Source: Trema orientale
Lineage: Eukaryota; Streptophyta; Magnoliopsida; Rosales; Cannabaceae
DNA: 64,000 bases
Assembly: GCA_002914845.1 (NCBI GenBank)
Contig: JXTC01000514.1
Coordinates: 62,001-126,000 of the forward strand
Reading direction: 5' to 3'
The position numbers and the translations under genes were made by a program. The notes beneath the pieces are model-generated. The model had not been told where the DNA came from. It ran no database searches and saw only the letters and a list, made by a program, of their open reading frames with translations. Shown piece by piece: positions 1-14,243 of the stretch. The number at the start of each line of letters is the position of its first letter. Position 1 is the first letter of the stretch.

Positions 1-252
1 CTTTCTTCTAGCGTAAGTGAAACGTAGAGGTGGCTTATCAGATACATGGAAAACGTACATTTCATGCCTATGTATTAACAAAATCTACATTATAGGAAAC
101 CATGTCTATTTATTTCAGTTTGTTCTTGAGGATTGAGCTTTTATCAACTATTTGTAGTCATCGAGCAATAAGAAAGGTCCATAGAAGGAAATGGATGAAA
201 AAACAAAACGAAAAAAAAATAAAAAATCATGAAACATAAGAGATATACATAC
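1..252 (-). other. Intron of the SHPRH-like gene at the window edge
   Basis: A GT donor (GTATG) follows the exon ending at 253. I find no reading of these bases that gives the conserved post-helicase segment of SHPRH proteins, so the stretch is taken as intron and the terminal exon as lying outside the window. Confidence 0.7.
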
Positions 253-3200
253 AATGAAACGATGAACTAGTGTCCTGTTTTCCTGCCCGATTCGGTGTAC
301 CCGACTGATTGCTTGTGCTTCTGCTGCTGGATTGAGTAGCGGCTCCACAAGAACAACATGCTGTGCTTCTAAAAGATTGAGGCCATTCGCTCCATGTTGA
401 ATTAACAGCAACAACACTTGAATAGATTGATCTTCTGGTTGCTCTGCACTTTTCTTGTTCTTCCCTTTTGGGCTGCTCCTTTGTCCTCTAAATTCGCTGA
501 TGGCGATGTGCGATTTCCTGCATCATCAAAACCATAATTGCGAGCATAATGAATGCGAGCAAGATGATTAGATGATCATATTTACTCACTTATCGGGTTA
601 CAAAACGAAAAATGACGTCACAATTTGGAGTCCATCAAAGCGTTTGGCCAAATAAAGCCACACGATCAGGCATATAGAACATACTATAGAAGCTTGACAA
701 TCATACCTGCCTCCTTTCATCCGAATATAGGCGATAGCATTAGCTGCAAAGGCATGTTCTAGTACATCAAGGACATCATGCCAACTTGAGAAAACAAGAA
801 CTTTTGCTTTTGGATCTTTAGACTTGATCCAGAGTATTCTTCTCGTCACTGCTTCAATCTTCAAAAACAGCCAACAGAAAGTGAACATATAGCATTATGA
901 ACTTGCTATATTTCAACAGGAAAAATAAGAAGAATGAGACAGAAGAAACTAGACTAGACCTTAAATATGGATACTAAAATATAAAAACTTATCATCTGTA
1001 TGAAAAGCACTTGGGTCCAAATTCACATGATCAGGATGCGAATTATATGGCCCCCAATCTAGCTACTATGGACAAAGTTCATGCTACCCAGAACTCCACA
1101 GCTCATAATAATGGCAGATCAGGTGTACACTCTTTTTCAGTGTTATGGAAAGAGAAGAAAAGAGCTGTATTTGGTAACATATAAAGGGAAGGAAGGAAAA
1201 AAAAAGATGACAGTACGTAACAGGTGGAATTATGGAAATGCACCTGTATAATATTGGCACTTAAATCTAATATCTAGGTTTTATTAGAATGCAACAGGAG
1301 GAAATATACCTTAGTTCCATAAGAACCTTGAACCACAATAGATGCTGCACCATTTTCAAGACCTTCAATTGTATTTATTAGAGAAGAATCACTGGATTCG
1401 CTTTGTCTATCATCAACATAAGCAATATTTCCAACATCAGTATGCTGTCGACAAGTAGGGCACTTTACCCACTTATCCTGAACCTTGTTCTCCCGACGTA
1501 TTCTCAGTTCAGTCATCGCAAAGAAACCTAGCAGAACAAAATTGGAATGAAAAAACACATTTAGTTTAGAGTCTTACATATTCCAAAGTTGTTCTTTTCC
1601 TGGGTCGACTTTGTATTTCTCTCGAGGATATTGAATTTAAGCTATAATGCTTGTTTCTTACTCGATTTTCAGAAACATGAAAATGACCCTCGCATAAATA
1701 TATATAATTTTTCCATGTCTTCTCAATACATCTTCAACAAGCATAGGCAGGTTAAAGGAAAGGCTTACATTTTTGGTCTTCTAGAATTTATAATACATTA
1801 ATCTCTTGGAAGGACTACTAGTAATGCCAACAATACCTTTTAAGGAAAAAAATTTAAGGGTGATAAGAACATACATTTGCAGCACGTAACATGCCCACAT
1901 TGGAAAACCATCTTTTTAGTAATCGATGTTTCTTGACAAACTGGGCATGATTCATCATCTGCTTTAGGTATGCTTTCACTTTTCTGTTCGCTGTTAGCTG
2001 ATGTTGTAGCTGCTGCTGCCTCTTCAGTTAAAGAGGAGCCATTTGGACTTTCTAATGGCAATTTCTGTTTAGCTTGCACCAAACCCTGGAAGTGATTCGA
2101 AGGGAATTAGGAGTTAGCAGCACCAATATGAAGGAAACTCCAATACACCCATTAAAGCAGACTAAGGATAAATTTATAAAAATGAAAATAAAAATAAAAA
2201 AGAAGAAGAACAACAACAACAACAAAAAACTTATTTTTATTATTTTTTACTAAGAGTTGATTGATGTAAAATTATGACATTATTTCCCTGATCTTACGGC
2301 AACACATGATACTGTAAAAATCAGGCACCTACTTCACCTCTGGGCCTGAATTTGATTAGTGCCAAAATTCCCAATACTACATAATCATAAAATATACCAA
2401 AGGGTAGATCTAAATATGAACTGAAGATAATGAAACTCAGTAATTGTACCTTTAGATAGCGAAGTTTCCCTTTAATACATGACAACAAGTGCAAGGCCAT
2501 GAACTTATCACTAGTGTACTGCACGCTAGCCAAAGGTAATTCATTTTCAGTCAAAGCATTCAAGGATTTGTCATCCTCATTGACTCGTAATTGCAACCGT
2601 GTGGTCGCCATCTTGATCTCATCATGAGCTTGCAGGACTTGAGCTTGAGATATTGCCAAAGCCCTTGCATGAGCATACTCCTTTCTCATGCCCTTAACCA
2701 GGTAAAAGGAAGAAAAATTAAAGGCGGATAGTTATATGCAATAACATAACTTGAAGCTCCTAAAAATTTAACAGATAGTCAGCACTCCAACAAAAGAATG
2801 ATATGATTAAAATGTCTCTAGGAAGAGGAGTCTTGGTCACAAGTAAGTAGTTGCTACTTATAAAATAGGATTAGTAATACAATACCTCAAGAGTGTGTAT
2901 GTGCTTTGTCGCTGCGGACACACCCTCTCTTCCCAAGTGAGTCTTGCAATGGCTCTTTATAACTCCAAGAACAACCTCCAATTCAGATGGAGATTTTGAA
3001 ACCTACAAATCCAAAAACAACAAGGCAGATGAGATGAGTTTATTCCGGCATAATTTCTTTTACCAAGGGGTTTAATCAGAAAATGAGTCATTTGGACTAA
3101 CATAGTTAAAAAAAATTAATCATGTCTTTTAGATGCAAATGTAATTAACATAATGAAGAAATATTCTTTTTGAATTTAATTCTTTTTGCAAGCACGCTAA

Positions 3201-6200
3201 GAACTGGATTTTCAGAACAGAGAAGTTACTGATATTTTTCAACTTGATACCTTTTCATGAGTAAACAATTCATTAAATCTGCAAAAAGAGAACTGCACAG
3301 GTATACTTGGGCATTTTTTTTTTTATATGTATATATAAATACGTATATGTATACATATATATACATATATAGATTGACTAGTTCCACTCCCACATGTGGG
3401 TTCATTTAGAAAAGCATACAAACAGAACATATAGTCTGATATACCGGGAAAAAAAAAAATATGGAGGCTTGACATGAACAACAACAACCAAAAAAAAAAC
3501 AAAAAAAGAAAAAGAAAGGAAAAAAGAGGTGACTAGGGAAAATTGATCTACAATATAAATTAGAAATGGGACATTAAATGCTTTCACTTTCAAACTGTGC
3601 AAATCAAGTAAATCAATTATAGAATGTGTTTCAGTAAACCAGTGGTTGCGCTAACTAGATCATATAGTTTGAAAGCAATTTTTAAGAAGTCTGAAACCAG
3701 GTAGTTGTGTACCTACANCAAAGGTCTGAACCAAAAGAATATTCCAATTGCACTCCTGTCAACATAAAAAAGGATGCTTTTTGAGCACCCTCTAAAGATA
3801 TAAGAAAACAAAAGTTTATGACAGGGTAACTGACCACCACTTTTTCTCGGACATCTCTTTTTCTTGATTCTTCATTATCACCCATAGATGATTTTGATGT
3901 TTTATTTTGCTGTGACAAGTTCCAATAGAATCGATTGAGTGCAGAGTTCTTCTTCTGCAAATCTACAGCCTCTTCAGCAGATGTAATAATCCCTCCGTGT
4001 GCTTTATTAAGACGAAAAAGTCTCGCTTCATAACGCTGGTGAAGAGAGGGAAAAAAATGCTGGATGAAAATCAAAATAGAAAAAAAAAAAAAATCAAATA
4101 AAATTTGAGTGTTACTTTGTTGCAAACCTGAAACAGTTCGTCTAGTTCACACATAACACATGAAGGACCATCACCGTTGACCTGGCATTTTTGACAATAT
4201 CGTACACGTTCAATATCCTCCTCCTTTGGCTTCTCCATTGTTTCATCAATTTCCAAAAGTTGATCTAGTAAATCTTTCCTAGAGGCTTCCAGTAAGTCCA
4301 AACCATTCTGGATATGATACTTTAGGCCGCTTATGGATCGAAACCTATTAAAAATCATTATTCAAAGTCTATTTACAAGTTAATACAAGAAAATCCCAAC
4401 TTACAAGTTCTAGAAACAGAGTTAGCTTTTCACTTGCAAGTTCTAGAACATTTCTAAAAGTGAGACACTGAGTACACATCCAATACATGAAGGTTGCAGT
4501 CCATTTGTAATTACAATACAGATACTACTCAGACAGTAATTATAAAACACTGCATACTTGGTAAAGTAAAACTTAAATTTGTCAAATTATCACTTACCCA
4601 GAAGGCATCCTAGATGATTTTGAATTGTTTAGACTTCCTGATATGGCTTCTTCAATCTTTCTGATTAATTCACCTGAGAAATCTTTGTTCTGCTCAGCAT
4701 AAATAAGGGCTTCCAACCACCAAGCTGTGTTTTGATTTTTTCTTTCACTAATTGCAGAACAAACCTTCAATAAAAATGTTTATTTTAAATTTTAGACAAT
4801 GGCAAAAAATCAGATTCAGTACATGGGAGATCTATAAACCAAGTGACAGTTTGGTCAGAGTGTACGATGTACAGGAAAAAGATTCAGTTGCAAGCTCTGC
4901 GACTTGATTCTACTTTGGTATAATTAGGTTAGAAGTACACTAGGGCCCGTTTGGTTGAAGAGAATGGAAAGGAAAGGAATGGAATTGATTCCAAAATCAC
5001 TCGATTTTAATGTTTGTTTGGAATGCCGGAATGGAAAAAAGCTTTCCAATGGAAAAGAATCTGATGGAATTGCATTCTACCCAACCTTGGGTGGAAATCC
5101 ATTCCATTCCATTGACTTTCTTCTCTCTTACCCAATTAACTTTGTATGAAAAATTTGATATTAATGAAAAATGAAAAACTATTAAGAATAAATATTTTAT
5201 GAAGAAAATAATAATTTTTTTATTTTTGTTTATGAAATATTTTTTTAATATTTTTTTCTTGTCAAATGTGTTTTTTATTAAATATATGAGATAATTATTT
5301 TAAAATAATTAATAAAATAATTTAATAAAATAATAAAATAAAATAAAACAATGCTAAATGTATAATGATTTAATAAAATAATAATTTAACGCTAAATGTA
5401 ATTGAAAATACTTAAAATATTAATTTTAAGCTTAAGAGTATCTTTGTCATTATACATCTAATTCCAGTCCTTTTCATAGTTAACCAAACATAAGAATGTC
5501 TATTATTCAGCTACTGATTCCACCACTCCAACCAAACAAAATTATTACATTACCATTCATGTTCCATTCCATTCTAATTACTATTACCATTACTATTACC
5601 ATCACACCACTGCAACCAAACGGGCCCCAAGATGAATTCCCATAGGCATCTTTTCCACCAAATGATAAATCTGTAAAGATCATGCCACATAACATACAAT
5701 ACATTGTCTGTGCAGGCCATAAAATGCAAGAGAAAATGAGTTCTTTTTTGCAATGTGATATACAGTGATACATACTGTTCTCGAGACAATAGTATAGGCT
5801 AAAGGAGACATACCTGCCCATATGATTTTTCAAATACTTTTTGAGCAACAGAAAGCCTTGAACTAAATGCAGATAAGTACTTCTGCTTCATATTTTCACA
5901 GGCAGTACTCAAAGATTCATCACCAAAGGAACTGCATGATGCATGGGGCACATTATCACGTCCTATTACATTTAGGCTATTTTCTTTTCTGTCAAACGTA
6001 CTATTCTGTACATCGCCAGAATCAATTGCAGAGTTGTCTTTCCTGCTCACTTTCCGCCTCTTGAAAACACGTTGCTCGGACTTTTCAATTTCATGCGTCT
6101 TGGAGATCACCTTCCCAGGGCTTACAGGTAAATGTACCCCATTAAAGGGACATTGTTCCAAGCATTTTGCTTCTGGTGGGAGAATTTCAGCAAGATTATG

Positions 6201-9200
6201 AAGAATGTGAATATTCAACAAAGGATCCAAGCGAAAATCTTCAGAGTGCTCCTCAGCTAAAGCTAAAGCCTCCTTGTATAGTGATACTGCTTCAGTAGAC
6301 TTTGTCTCAATTAGAGCTATCCCTGCAAGCCCATTTAAGGCAAGAACTAACCTCCTAAGAGCTTCTTCTCCTTCTATTTTGGTCTTATTTATGAGAACCT
6401 AGAAAACAGATTTACTTTTAGCAGATAGTCCATTAACTACTAGCACCGGGAAATGTGACGGAGTAATTTAAAATATGTAAACCACCATTAATATTTCCTC
6501 CATAGTCATAGGGGACTGTTGCAGAGACCGCAGCCCAGAGCTTCCCACTTGAGGATGGCAGCAGGCTTGACGAAGCTTCAGGAGTGTATTCAGAAGCTTT
6601 CCAGCCTCCGCATGGGTAATGAAAGGATCGGATGAACCATCAGATGCTAGAGAACCTGGGGGAAAAAGACACGAAATTACTTAAACTGTTGCTATTAAAA
6701 ATAAACTCATGACTGGTGGCAAAACAACCATAATCAACCTGAGACTTTTCTTTTGAGAATGTCATCTTTCAAACTTTCAATGACTTCCCGTGCAAAAGTT
6801 GCACAAGTCTCATGTTGCCTCTGGTAAAAGTGCTCTTCAATTGGGGAGAAAATGAGCCAAGAGGTGTATTCCTCCTGAGGAGGGAGCTGCAACTCATCTG
6901 CGACATGCACTTTTGATGAACGCCACATTATTTGTTTGAAGAATTTGTGTGTAAATTCAATGGCTCTGGCATCTCTCCTCTGCAAAAATTAATGATCCAT
7001 TCTGAGGAACTGATGCCATGTATACAAACTCAGTGCTCAAATCAAGAACCCAAAAGGGCGGAAGAAAAAGCACATCATTAGAAAGAAAGCACAAAAATAA
7101 TAAGCACATAAAAGCATAACCAGCACGAATAGTTAGTTGTTCAAAAGGCTATGTAATTCGAGTTTCTGGCTTTCGACAGGCAAGTACTAGGATAAAAATT
7201 TCCTAGGACACATTGAGATTATGACCTGTCAAATGATGCAGACAAGCATGCAACCATGAAACAAAAGAGAGCTATTGATAAAACTCTTTCAACCACTAAA
7301 GCTAACGAATTAAGAGTTTTCTCAAAAGAAAAAGTAACAATGAATATTCCAGTATTGGTTGATCAAAACATGAACAACAATTTCCGACCAGCTTATTACT
7401 AATTTTGTACTCCAACTGACTAAAATGTTTCTAACTCTGCTATCCACAGATGAAGAAGCAATTTCTTAATTACGACAGTCATAATTTTGCGTATATCTGG
7501 TGCAGTACTTTATAGAAGTCTTATCATGGTATTGTAGAAATATCAAAACCTTGGAATCATCGTCAGTCTACTACCTCATATGGATCTCGCATAACTTCAG
7601 TCCACCATCTAGAAACATCGAAAGGACTTGCTTTAAGAAACCGAAGAAGACCATATAGGTCATCAAGTTTGCGTTGTATGGGAGTTCCTGTTATGCACCA
7701 GCGATACTTCGCATGTAAGCGTAAAGCCATTTCTGTAGCAGCAGTGGCATTACTCTCCACCATTTGAGCCTCATCCAAACAAACCCTCCACCAGAATATC
7801 CTTGTCAAAAAGGTTGGAACAACTGGGTACCTACAACAAATTGGCTGGCAATGTCTTGAAAACTTTCATATCCATGAGAATTTTTTTCCCCCCCTTTTTT
7901 AGTCAAAAAATGAAAGGAAAAATAAAAGGATTACAGTAAGGAATCCATAAATACAAGTCCTCAATAACCAAAACGAAAACCTAAAAAAACAATGCATCCA
8001 TCAAATTTGTGCATGTAAATCAATGCAATTATGTTTCTAAGACAAGCATAACAGAAAGAAAGCAACATTTCAATCAAGAAAAATATTTTACGAAAAAAAA
8101 AAAGGTCTCCACACCATGGGTTCACATTATAGAAGATCCTCATAAATTGTTTTACAAAAATCCAGTTAAAAAATAGTTTATCAATTGCTTATAGCAAACT
8201 TTGAAGGAAAAAATATGTAAAGCAAAAACATCACAAATTCTGGAAGAACCTCTTTTGAAATCTCAGGAAGCGTCGATCCCCTTCATGCCTGTCTGAATCA
8301 TGCGACAGATCCTCCTTAAGTGTATCATAGGTTGTTAAAACAATGTCAGCATCAACAAGTTCGCTGATGTCAATTATAGATTTATTCGAAAGAGATGCGT
8401 CCCTCACTCCTTCATAGACATAAGTTTTTAAGGAACCTGGACGTGTATGGCTACAGTAACAAATAACAACAAACTAGTCAGTTTTGTAGCAAATGCATTA
8501 GAAATATCATGTTAAAAGGAACAAATCCTCAAACAATCTAAGGACGGAATACTATCTAAATTAAGTTGGCATTGAAAAAACCAATAATATAAGATTCTAA
8601 AAAGAACTATAACTAAGTAATTGATATACAGAGAATTTACAACCAGGAGGTCTGAACCATAACGCTTAACTTAAAATTCCACATCAAGATTTCAATTTCA
8701 GGCCTAAGTATTCGTTGTATTTTTTCATATACCATCAATGTAGCAACATCAGCTCAACTAAAACACTTCATCCATTTCATACATCCAGAGCAGGCTCCTA
8801 ATGAGACACTATATTCAAAAGTTCTAATTCTTGCCCTCCTGTTTATGACATATATCATGATAAACAAGTTTACCATCCAAAAGCTTTGTTAGTTCACAAT
8901 ATTTTCCTTAAATGTAACTGAAACATTTCCTTTTTATGAGCAAATGCGACTCTGGAGGACAATACAGATGCCACTAATTATTAAACCAATATTCCTAATA
9001 TATTACATGAAATACTTCAGAAAGCCAATATCTTAGCAGATATAAATATAACATTTTTGCTAGCAGAAGCTACAGACAACAAACAAAGCTACTTATTATT
9101 TCTCCTCCATCAATGCGGAGGAAATTCAAGAACTATTAACTTAACCTAACTAACATCTAACCAGACAAAATGTCAACAATAATTCAGTCTTTAGAAGTGA

Positions 9201-11748
9201 TATTTCTCAATACAGGATGGTATAAACAGAAGTCATACTGTATGATTTCAGCATGCCACTGGGGCAATATGGGAGCAGGACACACTATGAGAGTGGCACC
9301 AGTAGCTAAAGGAGACTCAGTAGCTTGCATCAGTTCCAAGCAAGATGGACAAATATATGCCCCATCACTTTCAACTATCGTGGTTGAGTTCTTCTTTCTT
9401 TTGTCATTTTGCATCTTAGCTGACGACCTCTTTTGACGTCCTTGTCCATCAGAAACTTCTCTGGATTTTCCACTAGATGAATAACCAACACATTCTCCAT
9501 GTTGCCATGCATCACATATGTCACACTGTACCCATACTCCATTATATCTCCAATTTTCGCTCACAGCTCCACATACACACTCAACACGCTCCCTTTGCAA
9601 TCTTCTAATATTCCTTGTAGCTTGCAACTCAGAATCAAGCAAGAGGCTCTCTTCAGATGCTACATTGCGGTGAGCAAAGATGCAAGCAAGCAGTTCAACA
9701 GTTTTGCCCAAACCCATCTCGTCTAAAAAATCAGTGGGAAAAAATTGGTCAAAACAGTTGGAGAAATATCAATCTCTCCATTGGTAATGCTGTTATGTTT
9801 CTGGTTATTGACAAGTGAAACCTTTCTACTCAATCATTACACAGTAATACTTGAGAAAGGCAACCATTTAGCTATATACATTCCTTACCTTTCCCTTCAT
9901 TTACTGACAAAGTCAAATAATTTAGAAGAAAAGTAAAGCAGTAAACAAAAACTATACAAGTACATAAGAACTTTTATAACTCTGTGGAGTCAATTTAGTG
10001 TGTAATGTTATTCTGCCCGGCCTTCGTTTCCAAATTATTTGTCAACATTGCCCCTATGATGAATATCAACACCCACGCCACACGCCAAACGGCTTGCTTG
10101 ACATTTGAGTCATATGTAAAAAGAAGTATAAAATTCTAGACATATTTGATAAAGTGCTACTCTTAAGACTACCAAGTTCATAAACTCTCATATTAATTGA
10201 TCAATTTTGAGGATCATACTATTTAAACTACAAAAACATCCAAAAACCTTACTAAGAGGATATCTGTACCAAAGAATGTAACTAAAAAGATTCACCTAGA
10301 TATTTAGAATATGGAGATGGAGACTTGCAAGAGGAAGTATAGTAGTAGGATTACCAGCAAGAATACCACCAAAAATGTTTGCTGAAGATGGCTCAGGGTG
10401 CAATGATACATTTCCGCTGAAGATGATACATAACCATATGAGCAAGCATACACATATACTATAGATCGCCAGCGATAGATAGACAGACAGAAAAGAGAGA
10501 GAGACAGGGTGGAAGAAAGGGAGGAAGGGGACNAACAGTCTTCTTTTTTATTTTTCCCCCTTAACATCCACGCCCATATGAGAAAGTCATACCTGAAAGG
10601 GTTGTAGAACATTTTTGTATGGGTACTCAGAAATTCCACAGGCAAACACAGAGGAGAACATAACTGACTATCTCCACGTCTAGGCATACTTTGTAGACCT
10701 CCTTTCTCTCGTTGCACCATCCAGTAAGCAGCACGACGCTGATATGGTCTCAACTCAGGAAGCAAATCAGGCAAGTCTTCTTCAAGCATTGCATCTGTTC
10801 TATACAGAAGACACACCAGAGGATTTCACTCCAGGGTCGAAAGAGAAGATATATTAAATTTGGAAAGAAACAATGCATCATCAATACTTTTACATATTCA
10901 TGACAATGAAAACATCCTAATACTCACTTTGATGGTTTAATGGCTTCATAAAACCCAGCAACATCAAACCTTCCACTTTTCTTGGGGTCGGAACTGGCAT
11001 CCGCCATCTCTGTCCGCACATCAGAATCCATAGCTACAGATTTTCCGACACCATAACGAGCCTCTGAAGTCACTACTTCCGGACGCAACCAAGCCATGAC
11101 ATTCATCATACTCTTCTTCCACAGCTGCCTAGTATTATCAAGAAGTGACTCACAAGCATCAAAGGCACTCCTAAGCATCTCCACTCTCATCCTGAGAGAT
11201 GGCGTACCCTCTGAAACTCCAACGTCCATGACTGGCCTCAATGTCATAAACTTCAGACTTGTCAAGTGAACAAGACCAGATATACCCTCATCTGACCCAT
11301 CAAAGCTCCCTGATAAAAGCACCGAGCATGTTTCCATCTCCTCCATCATGGATTTCTCAATGAACTCAAGAACTATATCTGTTGACGATAAAACAGGCCA
11401 ATGGCCTAACTTTATCCGATCAACGTACTGATTTACATTGCACAATCGAAACCGTAACGAATACTTATTATCCCCATAAAACTCTTCACCCAATTCATGA
11501 CCAGAAAACCCTTCTCTGAAATTCAAATCAATCAAAACAACTTCGGAGATATCAAGGTGGTCACCTGAAATCCAACCAGACCGATCAACTTCCACGAAAT
11601 AAGGTTCATCAATTTTATCAAATTCCTTTTTTTTTGTTTCCTCAGACTCTAAAGATCTCTGTTTGTCCAATTCTGTCTGTTCAGCAGAATCATTAATATT
11701 CAAAACTATCCCAACAGAACGATGCGGCCTGCTCTTCCTTCTACCCAT
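253..11748 (-). CDS. SHPRH: SHPRH-type SNF2 helicase / RING E3 ubiquitin ligase (3' end outside window)
   Basis: Eighteen exons chain in phase with GT-AG borders: 10928-11748, 10593-10799, 10355-10416, 9239-9722, 8250-8450, 7575-7830, 6739-6979, 6486-6655, 5814-6398, 4598-4764, 4128-4344, 3835-4035, 2886-3002, 2450-2692, 1875-2085, 1310-1527, 707-858, 253-517 (4,818 nt, 1,606 codons). Visible motifs: Walker A DEMGLGKT (about 364-371), a PHD-like Cys/His cluster inserted in the SNF2 domain (412-495), a DEAQ box (611-614), a C3HC4 RING (CPVC about 1371, CGH, CCKC, then CPTC), and helicase-C motifs FSSW, GANGLNLLEA and RVHRIGQ near the end. This order is diagnostic of SHPRH; Arabidopsis At2g40770 is the homologue I recall. 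Family members act in the nucleus as ATP-dependent remodellers and poly-ubiquitinate PCNA at stalled forks; the function here is inferred. The tail after HRFI, normally a VEESI-type segment, must lie left of base 1. No break was seen. Confidence 0.95.
4943..5627. mobile_element. MITE-like element in an SHPRH intron (GGGCCCGTTTGGTTG ends)
   Basis: The left end GGGCCCGTTTGGTTG is inverted at the right end as CAACCAAACGGGCCC. The 685-bp interior is AT-rich, has no transposase, and has many ATGGAA/TTCCAT motifs near both ends. It lies in the 1-kb intron between SHPRH exons 9 and 10. Flanking triplets are CTA and CAA, so the target duplication is poor and the superfamily open; the ends resemble Tourist/PIF-Harbinger MITEs. 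Similar GTTTGGTT-ended elements occur at 14.2-14.9 kb and 57.4-57.8 kb. Confidence 0.75.
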
Positions 11749-12430
11749 TACTACGCCAGGAAAATAGGTATTTAAATACTTGCCTGAAATTCAACAGAAC
11801 CCATATTGGAACATGGAGTAAATCCTATGCAAAGGCACTTTAAGATGATTTACATGAAAACCCAGATGAGAATTTCCACAATTCCAAAGAAACCAAACTC
11901 AAATAGTGAAAAAACATAAAGTTTAATACAATGGTAAGAAACCCAGAAACATTATGAATGTATCAGTTTCAAGATTTTGATGACAAAAAATCATACTTTA
12001 TAGGGAAGAACGAAACAAGGAGCATATGTTTTAATGTTTTAATTGGAACATGGAGTTACGCATAAGGAATGGCAATTTAAGATGATTTATATGAAAACCC
12101 AGATGAGAATTTTCACAATTCAAAAGAAACTAAACCCAAATAGTGAAGAAAAAAATATAAGTTTAATACAATGGTAATAAACCCAGAAATTAACAAAAAC
12201 AAATTATAAGAGTGCTTTTTTTAAAAAAGAATTTTATGATAAAACTTTAGAGGGGAACAAGAACAGGATTTTGTATTGGAACCTGACAATCTCTTAGTTT
12301 GGTTGGGTCGAATCAAAAACCGGGCATGGTCGACTCTGGACTGCCGAGACTGGAAGTATGAAACTCACGCGCCAAGAATTTCAGAGAATGAGGATCATAA
12401 CTTGTTTCGTTCCGTGTTACTCGAGTTTTG
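11749..12430 (-). promoter_or_regulatory. 5' leader and upstream region of the SHPRH-like gene
   Basis: The bases above the ATG at 11748 should hold the 5' UTR and promoter. I cannot place a TATA box or start site with confidence. Most of the stretch is taken up by the direct duplication listed separately. A GC-richer part near 12290-12430 is the likeliest core promoter, by base composition only. Confidence 0.35.
11804..12192. repeat. Direct duplication of ~150 bp upstream of SHPRH
   Basis: Two direct copies, about 11804-11952 and 12042-12192, share ATTGGAACATGGAGT, then AAGATGATTTA, AAAACCCAGATGAGAAT, TTTAATACAATGGTAA and AAACCCAGAAA in the same order with small differences. Copies are about 238 bp apart start to start. 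No coding sense is seen. Confidence 0.85.
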
Positions 12431-14040
12431 AGGCTGCTAAACCGACATATGGCTCGAGGTCGTTCAAGGGGTAGCTACGACATGTCGTTTTTGATATAAA
12501 ACGACATCAGTTCAAAAAAAAAAAAAAAGATGTTGTTTATCGTCGAATTATGAACGAGAGAGAATCACAATTCACGTGTTCTTTTTCTTTTCATTTTTTT
12601 TTTCAGAAGGGAATTCACTAGTTCTATTTTAAATTAACGATTTGTTCTTTTTAAAATTAAATTTCTGTCTATCAAATTCAGTTCTTTTTTAAATTAACGA
12701 TTTGGTGATGATAATTTTGTACTAATGCCCTACTGATTGATTGAGAGTATTCACTTCGAGCATTTAATTTCACAAGAATTAGTTTAAAAGTCAATTAGCT
12801 ATAACAAATCTTTTTACAACACATTTTAAGTGGTAATATGAGTTGTTTATTTTAAATTTTTTATTATGAAATTAATACATAGGCTTAACTATAATTCGAA
12901 CACATCCACTCTCACACACACTCCCAATAATCCTAAACCAATTGAGCTAGCCTCAATTTGCAAATGATAATTGGCAAATGATAATATAAGTTGAAAGGGT
13001 ATTTAAACATAGTTAGGCCGCCTATTTGAACAACAAGAGCATTAGACAAACAACGTATTAAGCAAATAGTTTTTAGCTTCAGCTTCCATCTTTCTCATAA
13101 TTAGAAATTCTCTGAACAACACATTTATACCAAACTAAATATGTGTAGCCATTAAGGACATAAAAGAAAATTTGAACCAAAGACTTAAAGCATCTCTAAT
13201 GGGTATGGTACTACCCATGTCAATGTTAAATTTTAGCATTTGGCCAAAAAAAATATCTCCATTGGTATATCAAATATAACATATTTTTTAGCATATTCTA
13301 TTTGTTATGTTAAATATAACACCAAAAATAGCACATGATAAATTTTATGTGCTAAAAATTACAATAGTATCTTTATTAACATTACACAATATATTAAGTT
13401 GCTCTTTTGAAAATGGTTAGGCGACCTCCGATTTGGGTTGTGCCCACTAAATAATAAGAATCCTGACTTGAAGTTAGCTCACGACTTTAGGATTTTGTTT
13501 TTATTTTGGAATAATTATAGTAATAGCCCTTAAATTATATCTATTGTACTATTTTGGTATTGAATTTTTAACTTACATAATGAATTACCCTAAATTATAC
13601 ATTTATTGCAGCAATAAGTTAAACAAGACAAACAAAAAGTTCGAGTGCCAAAAATAGGGACATTTTAAAGTTTATGGGTTAAAATAAGATTTGCATAGAA
13701 CGTTAAATATAACCCAAATTTATTTATAAAATCTTACACGATTTTTTCTTTTCGTAAAAAAAAAAAAATTGTATTTAGTTATGAGATTAAGGAGGTAATT
13801 CCACTATTTGATTAAGTTTTATTAAGGTATTAGTATCATTTATAACAATTTTATTCAAATCTGGGATAATTTTTATCCCATTTAAATTAAAGTGATACAT
13901 TTGTATAATTGTATCCCAAAAATACATAGTTGAAGCTGATATCTCACTAAAACTCACCCGTTCCTCTTCGTTTTCCTTTGGATAATTTTTCCTTTTTCCT
14001 TCAATCCATGCCAAGGTACACTATTTCAAACTCGTTTTGA
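12431..14040. other. AT-rich spacer
   Basis: No gene is supported. ACGACA/TGTCGT motifs sit at 12477-12506, including the palindrome CGACATGTCG. The stretch near 13190-13400, with repeated TTAGCA and ATATAAC words, looks like an old non-coding repeat I cannot classify. The short open frame at 13787-14014 shows no family signature. Confidence 0.5.
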
Positions 14041-14053
14041 TTTCGTTCAGCTG

Positions 14054-14054
14054 T

Positions 14055-14128
<74 letters not shown>
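14054..14128. repeat. (AT)n microsatellite
   Basis: An almost pure AT dinucleotide run of about 75 bases is followed directly by an N at 14129, so the true length is uncertain. Confidence 0.95.
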
Positions 14129-14243
14129 NCTATTGGTTTTATTGTTTGTTAATTTTCCTACCATATATGATTTCTCTTTATTCTTTCATGAAAATAAAAG
14201 TTGACATTTGATGATTCTCATCGTTGGTTGTGTTTAGCATGTA

